DNA from: Gemmatimonadaceae bacterium
GTDB lineage: Bacteria; Gemmatimonadota; Gemmatimonadetes; Gemmatimonadales; Gemmatimonadaceae
Length of the DNA: 50,366 nucleotides
Direction: 5' to 3'
Assembly: GCA_025934775.1 (NCBI GenBank)
Contig: JAICWO010000024.1
Coordinates: 1 to 50,366, forward strand
Position numbers and translations under genes: made by a program
Shown here: one piece after another, positions 35,201-44,424 of the stretch
Layout of the letters: the number at the start of each line of letters is the position of its first letter
Numbering within the stretch: position 1 is the stretch's first letter
Notes under the pieces: model-generated
What the model was told of the DNA's origin: nothing
Seen by the model: only the letters and a program-made list of their open reading frames with translations
Database searches by the model: none

Positions 35201-37915
35201 CTACTCCTGCCGCAAGACCGTCATCGGGTCCGCTCGTGCCGCCCGGCGTAGCGGCGCGATCGCGGCCGTCATCGCAGCCACGGCAAGCAAGGCGATTGTC
35301 GCGACGAACGTCGTCGGGTCCGACGACGCCACGTCGAAGAGCAGCGCGCCGAGCAGGCGTGTCGACCAGAACGCGGCGAGAATCCCGAGCACGGTCCCGA
35401 CCAGCACGACCAGTGCGCCATCGGTGACGGCGAGCCATGAGACCCGAGCGCGCGTCGCGCCCAGCGCGACACGGATGCCGATCTCGCGCATGCGCGTGCT
35501 CACCGTCGACGAGATCACGGTGTAGACGCCGAGCGTCGCGAGCAGGAGCGCCATCGCGGCGAACAGGGTGATGAGGATCGCGCCGAAGCGCGCCTGCGCC
35601 GTGGCATCGCCCGCGCGGGCGTCCATCGTTCGCACGTCGAACGCCGGAATCTTGGGATCGATGTCGCGCACGAGGCGCTCCGCCGGCGCGCGCAGCGCGT
35701 CCGGGTCGCCGGCAGTCCGGAGAAACAGGACGGCGGCGGGGCGCGGGGATTGAGCAAATGGTAAATAGAAATCTGGCGCGGCGGCCGAGTCGAGCGAGCG
35801 ATACCGCACGTCGCCGACAACGCCGACGACCAATCCCGTGTCCTTGCCGAAGCCGCCCTGGCCGACGCGCACTGGCCGGCCGATCGGATCCTGTCCAGGC
35901 CACAGCGCGCGCGCGGCCGATTGACTGATGATGACGGCGCGTCGTGTCCCCGCGACGTCCCCGCGAGAGAAGTCGCGGCCGCGCAGCACCGGGACGCGGG
36001 CGAGCGCGAACCACCCCGGCGTCACCCAATGCACGCCGACGATCGGTTCGTCATTGCTCGATACGGGCGGCCGGTCGAGCAGCTCGACGAATGTCCGGTT
36101 GCATCCGCCATTCAGGGGTGGACACGCGGTCAGCGCGGCGCTCGTGACACCCGGAGTCGCACGCGCGCCCATGAGCAAACGATCATAATAGCTCGTGCTC
36201 GCGCGCACGGCCGAGCTGTCGGCGAGCAGGTTGAGCCGCATCGTCAGGGTGCGCGAGGCATCGAAGCCTGGGTTCACGTCCGTGAGCTTTCGAAGGCTCC
36301 GCAGCATCAGACCGGAGCCGGTCACGAGCACGATCGCGAGCGCGATCTCGAGCGCCGAGAGGGCGCCGCGGCCCCGGATGCCGAGAGCGCGCCGCGGTGA
36401 TCGGCCGTGGCGCCCTCTCGTGCCGGCGGCGAGCGATGCGCGCGTCGCATGCATCGCGGGCACCAGCCCGAAAAGGAGACCGGTGATCAGCGCGAGCGTG
36501 CCGGCGGCGAGAAGCGTGAAATCGTCCAGGCGAATGCGCGAGAAGCTCACGACGCCGAGCCCGCCCAAGTTCTGTACGCGGAGCGATGCCGCGGGGTTGA
36601 ATGCCGAGAGGAGTTTGACGCCGGCCGCCGCCAGGGCGAACGCGGCGACCCCGCCCGCCAGCGAGAGCAGCAAACTTTCCGTGAGGAGTTGCCGGATCAG
36701 CCGCGCACGCCCAGCCCCGAGCGCGACCCGCATCGCGATCTCGTGCTCGCGGCGTTTTGCGCGCACGAGGAGGAGCCCGGCGACATTGGCCGTCATCGCG
36801 AGGAGCATCAGGGCGGCGGCATAGGCGACGACGAGGAGCGATCGCCGAACTCTGGCATCGACGCGGGTCGCGTCGAGCGGGCGCGCACTTGCGCCCCAGC
36901 GCTCACGCGCCGACGGGTACGGCGTAGCGGCATCGATGCGCGCGCCGAGCGTCTTCACGGCGTCCTGCGCTTGCGCGAGCGTAACGCCCGGCGCGAGTCG
37001 CGCGACCATCGTGAAGCTCAGGTCCCACGTCGCGGTGAGCTCGGCGGGATACTCCGCCGCGATCGGCATCCATACGTCCGCGCGGCCGGACAGCCCGGTA
37101 AAGCTGGACGGCATCACGCCGATGATGGTGTGGCGCGCGCCATCGATATCGAGCGTGCGACCGATCACCGAGGGGTCGGCGTCGAATCGCCGCTGCCACA
37201 GTCCCTCGCTCACGATCACGGTTGGTGGTGCGCCCACCCGGTCGAGCTCCTCGGGCGCGAACAGCCGCCCGACGATCGGCAGCACCGTTAATGTCTTGAA
37301 ATAACGGCCGCCGACCACTTCGCCGTCGACGCGTTCGGCGGTGCCGCCGCCGCCATTCACCGTGACAGGGTCGGCGCTGTAGAGGCCCACGTTGGAAAAG
37401 ACGTGCTGCGCGTCGCGCAGCATCGCGAATTTCGGATACGACCACACGATGTCATCGGCCGCCGGCCGGTTCGGGTTTCCGGCCCGCGTGAGTCCGACGT
37501 CCACCAAGCGATCCGGCTCGCTGAATGGGAGCGGCCGAAGGAGCATCGCCTGGAGCGCGCTGAAGATCGCCGCGTTCGCCCCGATGCCGAGGCCGAGGCT
37601 GACGACGACGGCAGCGGTGAAACCCGGGGCGCGGGCGAACGTGCGAGCGGCAAACGCGAGATCGCGTTTCACGGAGTCCAGCCATTCGACGGCAGTCATA
37701 CGGCGCGCCTCCTCCTGCATGTAGGTGGGATTTCCGAACGCGCGCCGCGCCGCGATCCGGGCGTCGCCGCGCGACAGCGTGCCGGCCGACGCGTGCGCGC
37801 GCTGCTCGGCGTCGAGCTCGAGGTGAAAGGCGATCTCCCGCCCGATGTCTCGGGCGCGGCGTGACGGGCGAATCACGGCGCCGAGCCGGTAGCGAAGTCC
37901 GTCGAAGAGCGACAC
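35201..37915 (-). CDS. ADOP-family ABC transporter permease with N-terminal extension
   Basis: A 904-residue duplicated permease. The cytoplasmic N-terminal region (RDIGREIAFHLELDAEQRAH, RRAFGNPTYMQEEARRM) is the extension typical of PadR-paired ADOPs. The first core starts LAFAARTFARAPGFTAAVVV, LGLGIGANAAIFSAL. A periplasmic domain (GGRYFKTLTVLPIVGRLFA), middle helices, a second periplasmic domain and C-terminal helices (ILITLFAAMALLLATLGVYT) follow. It lies 31 bases downstream of a padR gene on the same strand. Its end converges on the heme-protein gene with no clear terminator between. Confidence 0.93.
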   Translation of the reverse strand: MSLFDGLRYRLGAVIRPSRRARDIGREIAFHLELDAEQRAHASAGTLSRGDARIAARRAFGNPTYMQEEARRMTAVEWLDSVKRDLAFAARTFARAPGFTAAVVVSLGLGIGANAAIFSALQAMLLRPLPFSEPDRLVDVGLTRAGNPNRPAADDIVWSYPKFAMLRDAQHVFSNVGLYSADPVTVNGGGGTAERVDGEVVGGRYFKTLTVLPIVGRLFAPEELDRVGAPPTVIVSEGLWQRRFDADPSVIGRTLDIDGARHTIIGVMPSSFTGLSGRADVWMPIAAEYPAELTATWDLSFTMVARLAPGVTLAQAQDAVKTLGARIDAATPYPSARERWGASARPLDATRVDARVRRSLLVVAYAAALMLLAMTANVAGLLLVRAKRREHEIAMRVALGAGRARLIRQLLTESLLLSLAGGVAAFALAAAGVKLLSAFNPAASLRVQNLGGLGVVSFSRIRLDDFTLLAAGTLALITGLLFGLVPAMHATRASLAAGTRGRHGRSPRRALGIRGRGALSALEIALAIVLVTGSGLMLRSLRKLTDVNPGFDASRTLTMRLNLLADSSAVRASTSYYDRLLMGARATPGVTSAALTACPPLNGGCNRTFVELLDRPPVSSNDEPIVGVHWVTPGWFALARVPVLRGRDFSRGDVAGTRRAVIISQSAARALWPGQDPIGRPVRVGQGGFGKDTGLVVGVVGDVRYRSLDSAAAPDFYLPFAQSPRPAAVLFLRTAGDPDALRAPAERLVRDIDPKIPAFDVRTMDARAGDATAQARFGAILITLFAAMALLLATLGVYTVISSTVSTRMREIGIRVALGATRARVSWLAVTDGALVVLVGTVLGILAAFWSTRLLGALLFDVASSDPTTFVATIALLAVAAMTAAIAPLRRAARADPMTVLRQE

Positions 37916-37946
37916 GGATTCGTACGTCGTCGTGGCGGCGCGGCGG

Positions 37947-38294
37947 TCAGGTGCTGCGCATCACGCGCGCGATGGCGAGCGCGATGCGGTCATACTCGGT
38001 CTTCTTGGTCCCGAGCTGCTTGCGACCGGACGCCGTGATGGTGTAGTAGCGCGCCTGGCGTCCGGTCGGCGATTGTGCCCACTTCGACGTCACCCACCCT
38101 TTGGCCTGAAGGCGTTCGAGGGCGGGGTAGAGCGAGCCCTGCTCGACCGACAAGACGTCATGCGAGAGTCGCTCGAGGTATTGGGCGATCGCGTATCCGT
38201 GCATCGTGCCGGCGTCGAGCGTCTTGAGCACGAGCATCTCGAGGGTGCCGGGGCCGAGGGCGGCGCGGGTCCCGGAGGCAGAACTGGGCGTCAT
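37947..38294 (-). CDS. PadR family transcriptional regulator
   Basis: A 115-residue winged-helix repressor: LGPGTLEMLVLKTLDAGTMH, GYAIAQYLERLS, VEQGSLYPALERLQAKGWVT and the wing GRQARYYTITASGRKQL. PadR proteins of this size usually control an adjacent transporter, here the 904-residue ADOP permease. A pair of perfect 10-base direct repeats (38312-38337) lies directly upstream and is the likely operator. Confidence 0.93.
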   Translation of the reverse strand: MTPSSASGTRAALGPGTLEMLVLKTLDAGTMHGYAIAQYLERLSHDVLSVEQGSLYPALERLQAKGWVTSKWAQSPTGRQARYYTITASGRKQLGTKKTEYDRIALAIARVMRST

Positions 38295-38311
38295 AGGCAG
38301 TTGGATTAGGA

Positions 38312-38337
38312 AGTCAGCTTAATATGTAGTCAGCTTA
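38312..38337. promoter_or_regulatory. Direct-repeat operator upstream of padR
   Basis: AGTCAGCTTA occurs exactly twice, at 38312-38321 and 38328-38337, with a 16-base period and AT-rich DNA between. The pair lies 18-43 bases upstream of the minus-strand padR start, where the promoter should be. The spacing suits binding of a small repressor dimer or tetramer; the assignment to PadR is by position. Confidence 0.6.
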
Positions 38338-38519
38338 CCAACCGCGCAATACGGACTCGGCTCGGCGTGTGCGGCCGGATGGACATTTTCGTCCGGCCTT
38401 CAACCATACGCACGTCTCGGCTGTCTACCCGGGGACGTGGGCCACCTGCCGACGGGCGCATCGGACGAATCCGCGCCCGAAATCGTCAGGAGCCCGTCGG
38501 ACGGCGCCGAACCCTTGTG

Positions 38520-38561
38520 CTTCTACAAGAGTGAGTGCATACTTTCACTCCCCTGTAGAAG
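38520..38561. promoter_or_regulatory. Large inverted repeat over predicted promoter of second padR
   Basis: CTTCTACA (38520-38527) plus GAGTGA (38529-38534) is mirrored by TCACTC (38545-38550) plus TGTAGAAG (38554-38561). A promoter-like TTGTGC (38515-38520), 17 bases, CATACT (38538-38543) lies within it. A repressor bound to the dyad would block the plus-strand padR-ADOP operon. Confidence 0.6.
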
Positions 38562-38574
38562 CATAAGAGGAACT

Positions 38575-38907
38575 GTGACGGACGATAAACTCGACCTGCC
38601 GCAAGGCACCCTCGATCTCCTGATCCTCAAAGCCCTCTCGCTCGAGGCGATGCACGGCTGGGGGATCTCCGAGCGCATCCACCAAGTCTCGCACGCAACG
38701 CTGCAGATCCCGCAAGGCTCGCTCTATCCGGCGCTGCATCGGCTCGAGCGCCGCGGCTGGATCACCGCCTCGTGGGGCGCGTCCGACAACAATCGCCGAG
38801 CCAAGTACTACGAGCTCACCCGCACCGGCCGCAAACGCCTCGAGGCGGAAGCGCAGGATTGGGAGCGCTTGACGACCGCCGTCGCCCTCGTATTACGAAT
38901 GTCATAA
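38575..38907 (+). CDS. PadR family transcriptional regulator
   Basis: A 110-residue winged-helix regulator: LPQGTLDLLILKALSLEAMH, GWGISERIHQVSH, PQGSLYPALHRLERRGWITA and a wing NNRRAKYYELTRTGRKRL. The GTG start at 38575 has AGAGGA at good spacing; upstream in-frame sequence runs through the operator and is not protein-like. It lies 14 bases before the ADOP permease gene it presumably represses, and is divergent from another padR 280 bases away. Confidence 0.93.
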   Translation: MTDDKLDLPQGTLDLLILKALSLEAMHGWGISERIHQVSHATLQIPQGSLYPALHRLERRGWITASWGASDNNRRAKYYELTRTGRKRLEAEAQDWERLTTAVALVLRMS

Positions 38908-38921
38908 TTCAGGGATTCTCC

Positions 38922-41690
38922 ATGCTCTCGTCACTGCTGAGCGACATCCGCTACCGCGTGCGCGCGGTCTTCTCCCGGAGCTCCGTCGAGCGGGAGCTCG
39001 ACGAGGAGCTCCGCTTTCACATCCAACACGAGGCGGAGAAGTACGAGCGGCAGGGCATGCCGCCCGAGGCGGCGCTCCGCCGCGCACGCCTTCAATTCGG
39101 CGGCGTGGAGCAGATGAAAGAAGCGAGTCGGGACAGCCGCGGGACGGCCCGGTTGGAGTCGGTGCTGCGCGACGTGCGCTATGCGATTCGATCGCTCGGG
39201 AGCCGGCCAGCGTTCACGCTCACGGTGATCGCCACGCTCGCACTGGGCATCGGCGCCAACACCGCGATCTTCACGCTGGTCGATGCGCTCTTGCTGCGTC
39301 GCCTTCCGGTCGCCCATCCCGAGCAGCTCGTGATCGTGACCGACCCGACCCAGGTGAACAACAACAACGTCGGCGCTCCGCTTACCGCGTTCGTGTCGTT
39401 CCTCCTCTACAGGGACGTGCGCGCACGCAACACGGTGTTCACCGACATGTACGCCAACGGATGGTCTGGTCCGATTGACGTGCAGATGGGCTCGGGCCCC
39501 GGGGCAACGGTCGAACAGCCGCACGCCCGATTCGTGACGGGCAATTTCTTTTCCGTGCTTGGTGTGCCCGCGTACGCTGGGCGCATCTTCACCGCGGCCG
39601 AAGACCAGACGCCGGGACAAGATCCCGTAGCGGTCATCACATACGACTACTGGCAGCGTCGCTTCGCGGGGTCGCGCGCGGCGATCGGCAGCGTCATGCG
39701 CGTCAACGACGTCGCCGTGACGATCATCGGGGTCACGCCGCCGGGTTTCGACGGCGACATCATCGGCCAGCCGTTGGACTTCTGGCTGCCGATGATGATG
39801 GACCCCGCGATTCAGCCGAGTATGAATCTCTTGAATGACCGCACGTGGTCGTGGCTCATGATGATGGGCCGCCTCAAGCCGGGCGTCACGCTCGAGGAGG
39901 CGAGTCACCAGATCAGTGCGATCGAGCCGAGCTCGATTGCCGAAAATCTCTCCGGCCGTGCGCTGTCGCAGTTCCGGGATGGTCTCAAGCAAAATCCCAT
40001 CGAAGTCGTGTCGGGCGCCCGGGGGTTCTCCGAACGGCGCGCCGAGTATGCGACGGCGCTCTGGGTCCTGATGGGAGCGGTCGGTTTGGTCATTCTGGTC
40101 GTCTGCGCGAACGTGTCGAGTCTGATGCTCGCGCGCATCGTTGCGCGCCGCCGCGAGATGACGGTCCGCATGACGCTCGGTGCCGGCCGCGGGCGGTTGA
40201 TGCAGCAATTGCTCGTCGAGGGTGCGTTGCTCACGATCGTGTCGAGCGTGCTGGGACTGCTCGCGGCGGCCTGGGGCAGCCGCGTGTTGCTCACGACCGT
40301 GCGCGGTGGTTCGGTCGTCGCCGGCCCGGTCGCGATCGATACGACACTGGATGCGCGTGTGCTCGCGTTCACGGCGGCAATGACGCTTGCCTGCGTGCTC
40401 CTGTTCGGCCTGTTGCCTGCGTTCCGCGCGACGCGGGTCGACCTCGCGACGTCGTTGCGCTCGCAGGGGCGCAACTTGATGGGTGCGACGCGAGTCGGCG
40501 GCAGAGCCAACATTCCTTTCGGGCGCGCGCTGGTCGTGGCGCAGATCGCCTTGTCGATGCTCCTGCTCATCGGCGGCGGCTTGCTCGTGCGCAGCATGCA
40601 ACAGCTCCTGCACGGCGACATCGGAGCGGATCGAGATCACGTGGTCGCCGTGCGCGTACGAACGTCGCGCTCACAGTACGTCGGGGCGCGTCTCGGTCAA
40701 TTGCGGCGCGACCTCACGGACCGCGTGGCCCAAATACCTGGCGTGGATGCGGTCGCGTTCGCCGATCACGGGCTGTTCAGCGGGGGCGCGGCGGGCGGCC
40801 GCGTCGAGGTGTCGGGTTTCGTTCCGCAAGCGGATTCGGAGCGCGTGGTGTCACTCGATCAAGTCGGCCCAAACTTTTTCCATGCCATCGGCGCGCGTTT
40901 GATTCGCGGGCGCGACATCGACCGCCAAGATCTCGAGACGGGGCCACCCGCCATGGGTGCCGTCGTGATCAACGAGACGATGGCGAAGAAGTATTTCGGT
41001 GCTCGTGACCCGCTGGGCGGTACGGTGACGTTGGCCGATACGCTGCACTATCGGATCGTTGGGGTCGTGCGGGACTTTCAAAGCAAGAGTGTTCGCGGCC
41101 AGCCGATCCGCGAGATGTACGTCGTGTTCAACAATCCCAATACGGGCAACGCAGGGACGGCCAAGCTCGTGGCGCACGTCCGAGGGGATCCGTCGCGTTT
41201 CGTGGGACCAATTCGTCGCGCGGTCGAAACCGCTGCTCCTGGTCTCCCGGTGCAGGTCGATCCGGTGAATGACCTCGTGCGCGGTACCGTGTCGCAAGAC
41301 GTGCTGTTGGTTCAGGTCACGATCTTCTTCTGCATCGTCACGCTCGTGCTCGCGGCGCTCGGGCTGTACGGCGTGACGGCCTATTCGACGAGCCAGCGCA
41401 CGAGCGAGTTCGGACTCCGCGCGGCGCTCGGCGCGGAGCCCGGCCGAGTGACGCGCATGGTGCTCGGCGAGGCGGTGCGCGTGGCGATTATGGGAATCGT
41501 CATCGGCGCGCCGGCGGGACTCCTGGCGACGCGGTTGATTCGCGCGCAGCTCTTCGACGTCGGGTCAATCGACGTGCCGTCGCTCAGCATCGCGATCGGC
41601 GTGCTGGTGGCGACGGCGATTCTGGCGAGCTATCTGCCGGCGAGGCGCGCGGCGAAGGTTGGACCGCTCGAGGCGCTGCGGCTGGAGTAG
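38922..41690 (+). CDS. ADOP-family ABC transporter permease with N-terminal extension
   Basis: A 922-residue duplicated permease. The N-terminal extension (VERELDEELRFHIQHEAEKY, LQFGGVEQMKEASRD) precedes the first FtsX-like core (YAIRSLGSRPAFTLTVIATL, GIGANTAIFTLVDAL). The periplasmic domain contains GNFFSVLGVPAYAGRIF, and central helices include LVILVVCANVSSLMLARIV. The second half ends LVLAALGLYGVTAYSTSQ, then GLRAALGAEPGRVTRMVLGE. The ATG at 38922 has AGGGA upstream and follows padR by 14 bases. No ATPase partner is nearby. Confidence 0.93.
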   Translation: MLSSLLSDIRYRVRAVFSRSSVERELDEELRFHIQHEAEKYERQGMPPEAALRRARLQFGGVEQMKEASRDSRGTARLESVLRDVRYAIRSLGSRPAFTLTVIATLALGIGANTAIFTLVDALLLRRLPVAHPEQLVIVTDPTQVNNNNVGAPLTAFVSFLLYRDVRARNTVFTDMYANGWSGPIDVQMGSGPGATVEQPHARFVTGNFFSVLGVPAYAGRIFTAAEDQTPGQDPVAVITYDYWQRRFAGSRAAIGSVMRVNDVAVTIIGVTPPGFDGDIIGQPLDFWLPMMMDPAIQPSMNLLNDRTWSWLMMMGRLKPGVTLEEASHQISAIEPSSIAENLSGRALSQFRDGLKQNPIEVVSGARGFSERRAEYATALWVLMGAVGLVILVVCANVSSLMLARIVARRREMTVRMTLGAGRGRLMQQLLVEGALLTIVSSVLGLLAAAWGSRVLLTTVRGGSVVAGPVAIDTTLDARVLAFTAAMTLACVLLFGLLPAFRATRVDLATSLRSQGRNLMGATRVGGRANIPFGRALVVAQIALSMLLLIGGGLLVRSMQQLLHGDIGADRDHVVAVRVRTSRSQYVGARLGQLRRDLTDRVAQIPGVDAVAFADHGLFSGGAAGGRVEVSGFVPQADSERVVSLDQVGPNFFHAIGARLIRGRDIDRQDLETGPPAMGAVVINETMAKKYFGARDPLGGTVTLADTLHYRIVGVVRDFQSKSVRGQPIREMYVVFNNPNTGNAGTAKLVAHVRGDPSRFVGPIRRAVETAAPGLPVQVDPVNDLVRGTVSQDVLLVQVTIFFCIVTLVLAALGLYGVTAYSTSQRTSEFGLRAALGAEPGRVTRMVLGEAVRVAIMGIVIGAPAGLLATRLIRAQLFDVGSIDVPSLSIAIGVLVATAILASYLPARRAAKVGPLEALRLE

Positions 41691-41712
41691 CGGACCGCTC
41701 GCACCACGATAA

Positions 41713-43005
41713 TCACCGGCGGCGGACGATCGCGATCCGTTCGCCGTCCGGTGACACGTCGTACATCGAATTTAGTGAATGCTCATATGCGGAATGAAAC
41801 AGCACGCGCTCGCCGCCGAGGACGGGCGGCTGGGCGACGTTCGAGCCGTCGATCGGCACCGCGATGAGCGCGTCGCCGCGCCAGTAGTACAACTCCCGGC
41901 CGTCGCGGCGCCACGCCGGATCGATCCCGCCCCCCCGCGAGACCGTCACGCGGAAGCCCGGTTGCGGATACGAATCGACGTACACTTCGTCGCGCCCTGA
42001 CTCGTTCGAGGTGTACGCGACCCAGTGCGTGTGGGGCGACACGCGGGCCGCGGTCTCTTGTGCGCGCGTGCCGGCGTACGGAGTCGGCCCCCCGCCGTTG
42101 GCGGGCTGCACGAGAATGTCGAAGTCGCCGTTCCCGCCGTCGGCGCTGACGAGCAGCGCGCTGCCATCGCGCAGCCAATCCGTCGGGAATTGCGTTCCAG
42201 GGCGCGAGACGAGGAGGCGCGCGCCGCCGCCTGTAATTGATTGCTCGGCGATGGTCGTGCCGCCGGTCACGCTGGTCGCAAAGGCGATGGTGCCGCCGTC
42301 AGGACTCCACTGCGGAGTACTGCTCTCGGCATCGTCGTTGGTGAGGCGTCGCTCGGCGCCATCGGCGAGATCGGTGATCCAGATGTCGCTCGTCTGTCTG
42401 CCCTCGCCAACCGCGGCGTACGCGAGCCGCCGGCCGTTGGGAGAGAAGCGCGGCGTCGCTGGCTGACTGGCCGCGATCTGTCGCACGACTTGCCCGCTCC
42501 GGTCCACGATGACGAGCGACAGTTCGCCGGCCGCGCCAGCTCCTCCGGCCCCGGACGCGCTGCTCGGATTCGAAGTGGCGTTCGCCTGCTGGCGTATCGC
42601 CCTGAACGTGCCGCGCCACCGATCGACGGTCGTCGAATGCGCGAGCGTCCAGCCGGTCACGCCACCGAGCAGGATGCCGGCCGCGGTCGCGTACACCATG
42701 AATCGCGCGGACACGATTCGCGCGGCCGGGGCAGGCGAGGAACCCCGAGCGGGCGGTGAGCCCGGGGCGGCCGCGGAGCGTTCGCGCTGCTCGTCGGCCG
42801 CTGGGCGCTCGAGAAACTCACCGGGAGTCGAGTCGTACGCCGCAAGCAGCGATGACACTTCGTTCCGCAGCGCAGCGTCGTCGCCGCACGAACGCGCGAC
42901 GAACTCGTCACGGTGCTCGCGGGTACAGGTGAGCGCGTCTTGCAGCACGTGATCGATGGCGCGCCAGCGGTCGGGTGTGATCGGGGGCCGAGCGGGCGTC
43001 GTCAT
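41713..43005 (-). CDS. Kinase-less membrane protein with WD40/TolB-like propeller
   Basis: A 430-residue protein. Residues about 10-60 (TPDRWRAIDHVLQDALTC, LRNEVSSLLAAYD) match the N-terminal segment that precedes the kinase domain in many Acidobacteriota and Gemmatimonadota receptor kinases. The kinase domain itself is absent: a low-complexity linker leads to one membrane helix (VYATAAGILLGGVTGWTL, near 105) and an extracytoplasmic propeller with FSPNGRRLAYAA, WSPDGGTIAFAT and SPDGERIAIV. The start overlaps the sigma-factor stop by ATGA. A role as anti-sigma or receptor for that sigma factor is inference. Confidence 0.82.
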   Translation of the reverse strand: MTTPARPPITPDRWRAIDHVLQDALTCTREHRDEFVARSCGDDAALRNEVSSLLAAYDSTPGEFLERPAADEQRERSAAAPGSPPARGSSPAPAARIVSARFMVYATAAGILLGGVTGWTLAHSTTVDRWRGTFRAIRQQANATSNPSSASGAGGAGAAGELSLVIVDRSGQVVRQIAASQPATPRFSPNGRRLAYAAVGEGRQTSDIWITDLADGAERRLTNDDAESSTPQWSPDGGTIAFATSVTGGTTIAEQSITGGGARLLVSRPGTQFPTDWLRDGSALLVSADGGNGDFDILVQPANGGGPTPYAGTRAQETAARVSPHTHWVAYTSNESGRDEVYVDSYPQPGFRVTVSRGGGIDPAWRRDGRELYYWRGDALIAVPIDGSNVAQPPVLGGERVLFHSAYEHSLNSMYDVSPDGERIAIVRRR

Positions 43006-43607
43006 CGCTCGAGCTCACGACGCAGCCACATGCGGGCGACCGCCCATTCGCGTCCAGCGGTGGCGAGGGAGATACCGAGCGATTCGGCGGCTTTCGGCAT
43101 GCTGAGGCCAGCGAAGTAGCGGAGCTCGACGAGCCGCACCTTCTGCGGATCAAGGGCCTCGAGGCGGGACAGGGCGTCGTCGAGCGCGAGGAGATCGATC
43201 GGATCGAGCGACGATCCCGGCGACGCGGCTTCGTGTCCGTCGTGCTCGCGATCGACCGCGTCGAGCGCGACCTGTGTGGGTGCGACGCCACGCTTCAGCG
43301 CGTGCCGGCGACGGGCGTGGTCGACGAGGATGCGCCGCATGATCTGCGCGGCGACCGCGAAGAACTGCGACCGACTGTCCCACTGCATGTCGCGCTGTGC
43401 ATCGAGGCGCAGCCAGGCTTCGTGGACGAGCGCGGTGGTCTGCAGTGTGTGTCCGTCGCCTTCGCGGCGCAGCGCGAGGCCCGCCTGCCGGCGCAATTCG
43501 CCGTAGACGAGCGGTGCGACGGCTTCGCTTGCCTGCGCATCACCCGCTCCCCACGCGCGCAGGAGATCAGTGACGTCCTTCGCGTCCTTCGCGGAATGCT
43601 CGAGCAT
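43002..43607 (-). CDS. ECF-like RNA polymerase sigma factor (TIGR02999 type)
   Basis: A 201-residue sigma-70-like factor. Region 2 is around LVYGELRRQAGLAL to HEAWLRL and FFAVAAQIMRRILVDHARRR, which is diagnostic of the TIGR02999 group. Region 4 contains LDPQKVRLVELRYFAGLSM, then AAESLGISLATAGREWAVAR. I chose the ATG at 43607 because upstream in-frame sequence is not conserved-looking. It overlaps the propeller protein gene by ATGA, so the two are co-translated. Confidence 0.92.
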   Translation of the reverse strand: MLEHSAKDAKDVTDLLRAWGAGDAQASEAVAPLVYGELRRQAGLALRREGDGHTLQTTALVHEAWLRLDAQRDMQWDSRSQFFAVAAQIMRRILVDHARRRHALKRGVAPTQVALDAVDREHDGHEAASPGSSLDPIDLLALDDALSRLEALDPQKVRLVELRYFAGLSMPKAAESLGISLATAGREWAVARMWLRRELER

Positions 43608-43761
43608 CGTTGTGCGGTCGAGGCCAAGGATGAAGCCGGCGGACGTCGCGCTCACCATCACGCGCCACGGTGAGTGGGACAGCGCGTGAGTCGATTTGGT
43701 TGAGTTCTGCGCGCTACGAGAAGAGGCGCGAACGCGCCCGCTTCTTCTCACGGGAGATACG

Positions 43762-44244
43762 ATGCCTACGCGGCGCAGCCATTCGGCGGTTTCAGGAGCT
43801 TCTGCTTTGCTGGGGTTTGGCCTTGCGGCCCTGCTCGTCGCGGCGCTCGGAATCGGTGCCTGTGCGGGGCGCCAGCACCCCGTCACGCCGGCCGATGGCG
43901 CGGCGGCGCCGCGCACCGTGATGCTGCATTTCGACAACCAGGCGACTGTCTACGTCGACGTCTATCTCATCGCCGACGAACTGCAATGGCGGCTGGGGCG
44001 CGTTCCGCCGGGAATGCGCACGAGCCTGAGCGTGCCCCAGTCGGCGATCGATCGGGCGCCAGGATTCGTGCAGCTCGCGGTGATTCCGGGAGCGCAGATC
44101 ACAGGCGAGGCGCGGCGCGATCCACAGGCGATTCTGGCGGTTGGGCAGCGGCTGTCAGAAGTATTGTCGCGGCGGTGGACCTTTCGTCAGGATGCCGGGG
44201 CGGCGCTGCAGCTTCAGGCAACGCCGCTCGCGGGGCGGCCGTGA
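43762..44244 (+). CDS. Small lipoprotein of unknown function
   Basis: A 160-residue predicted lipoprotein. The hydrophobic LLGFGLAALLVAALGIGAC gives a lipobox GIGAC, with Cys near residue 33. The mature part has a compact beta-rich segment (VMLHFDNQATVYVDVYLIAD, WRLGRVPPGMRTSLSVP) of a kind often seen in Gemmatimonadota genomes. ATG 43762 has GGGAG at good spacing. It is divergent from the sigma-factor gene and could belong to its regulon; nothing shows this directly. Confidence 0.75.
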   Translation: MPTRRSHSAVSGASALLGFGLAALLVAALGIGACAGRQHPVTPADGAAAPRTVMLHFDNQATVYVDVYLIADELQWRLGRVPPGMRTSLSVPQSAIDRAPGFVQLAVIPGAQITGEARRDPQAILAVGQRLSEVLSRRWTFRQDAGAALQLQATPLAGRP

Positions 44245-44424
44245 GCGGCGGTCGGCTCCATCAGCGCGGCGGTCTCATTCATCGTCTCTCCGCCGCGTTC
44301 AGCGCTCGTGATTCGGGCTGCTGGAAGCGCTGCGGTTGGAGTACGTGGCAATACGACCGACGACCTTCGCTGCGCTGAGATCTCGGGCGTGGGTGCTCCG
44401 CTCAGGCGTGCGATGCCTAACGAG

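Noticed and set aside
44245-44424. Convergent gap after the lipoprotein and barrel genes
   Set aside because: I looked for a terminator or small RNA and saw no stable stem with a U tract, and no credible ORF.
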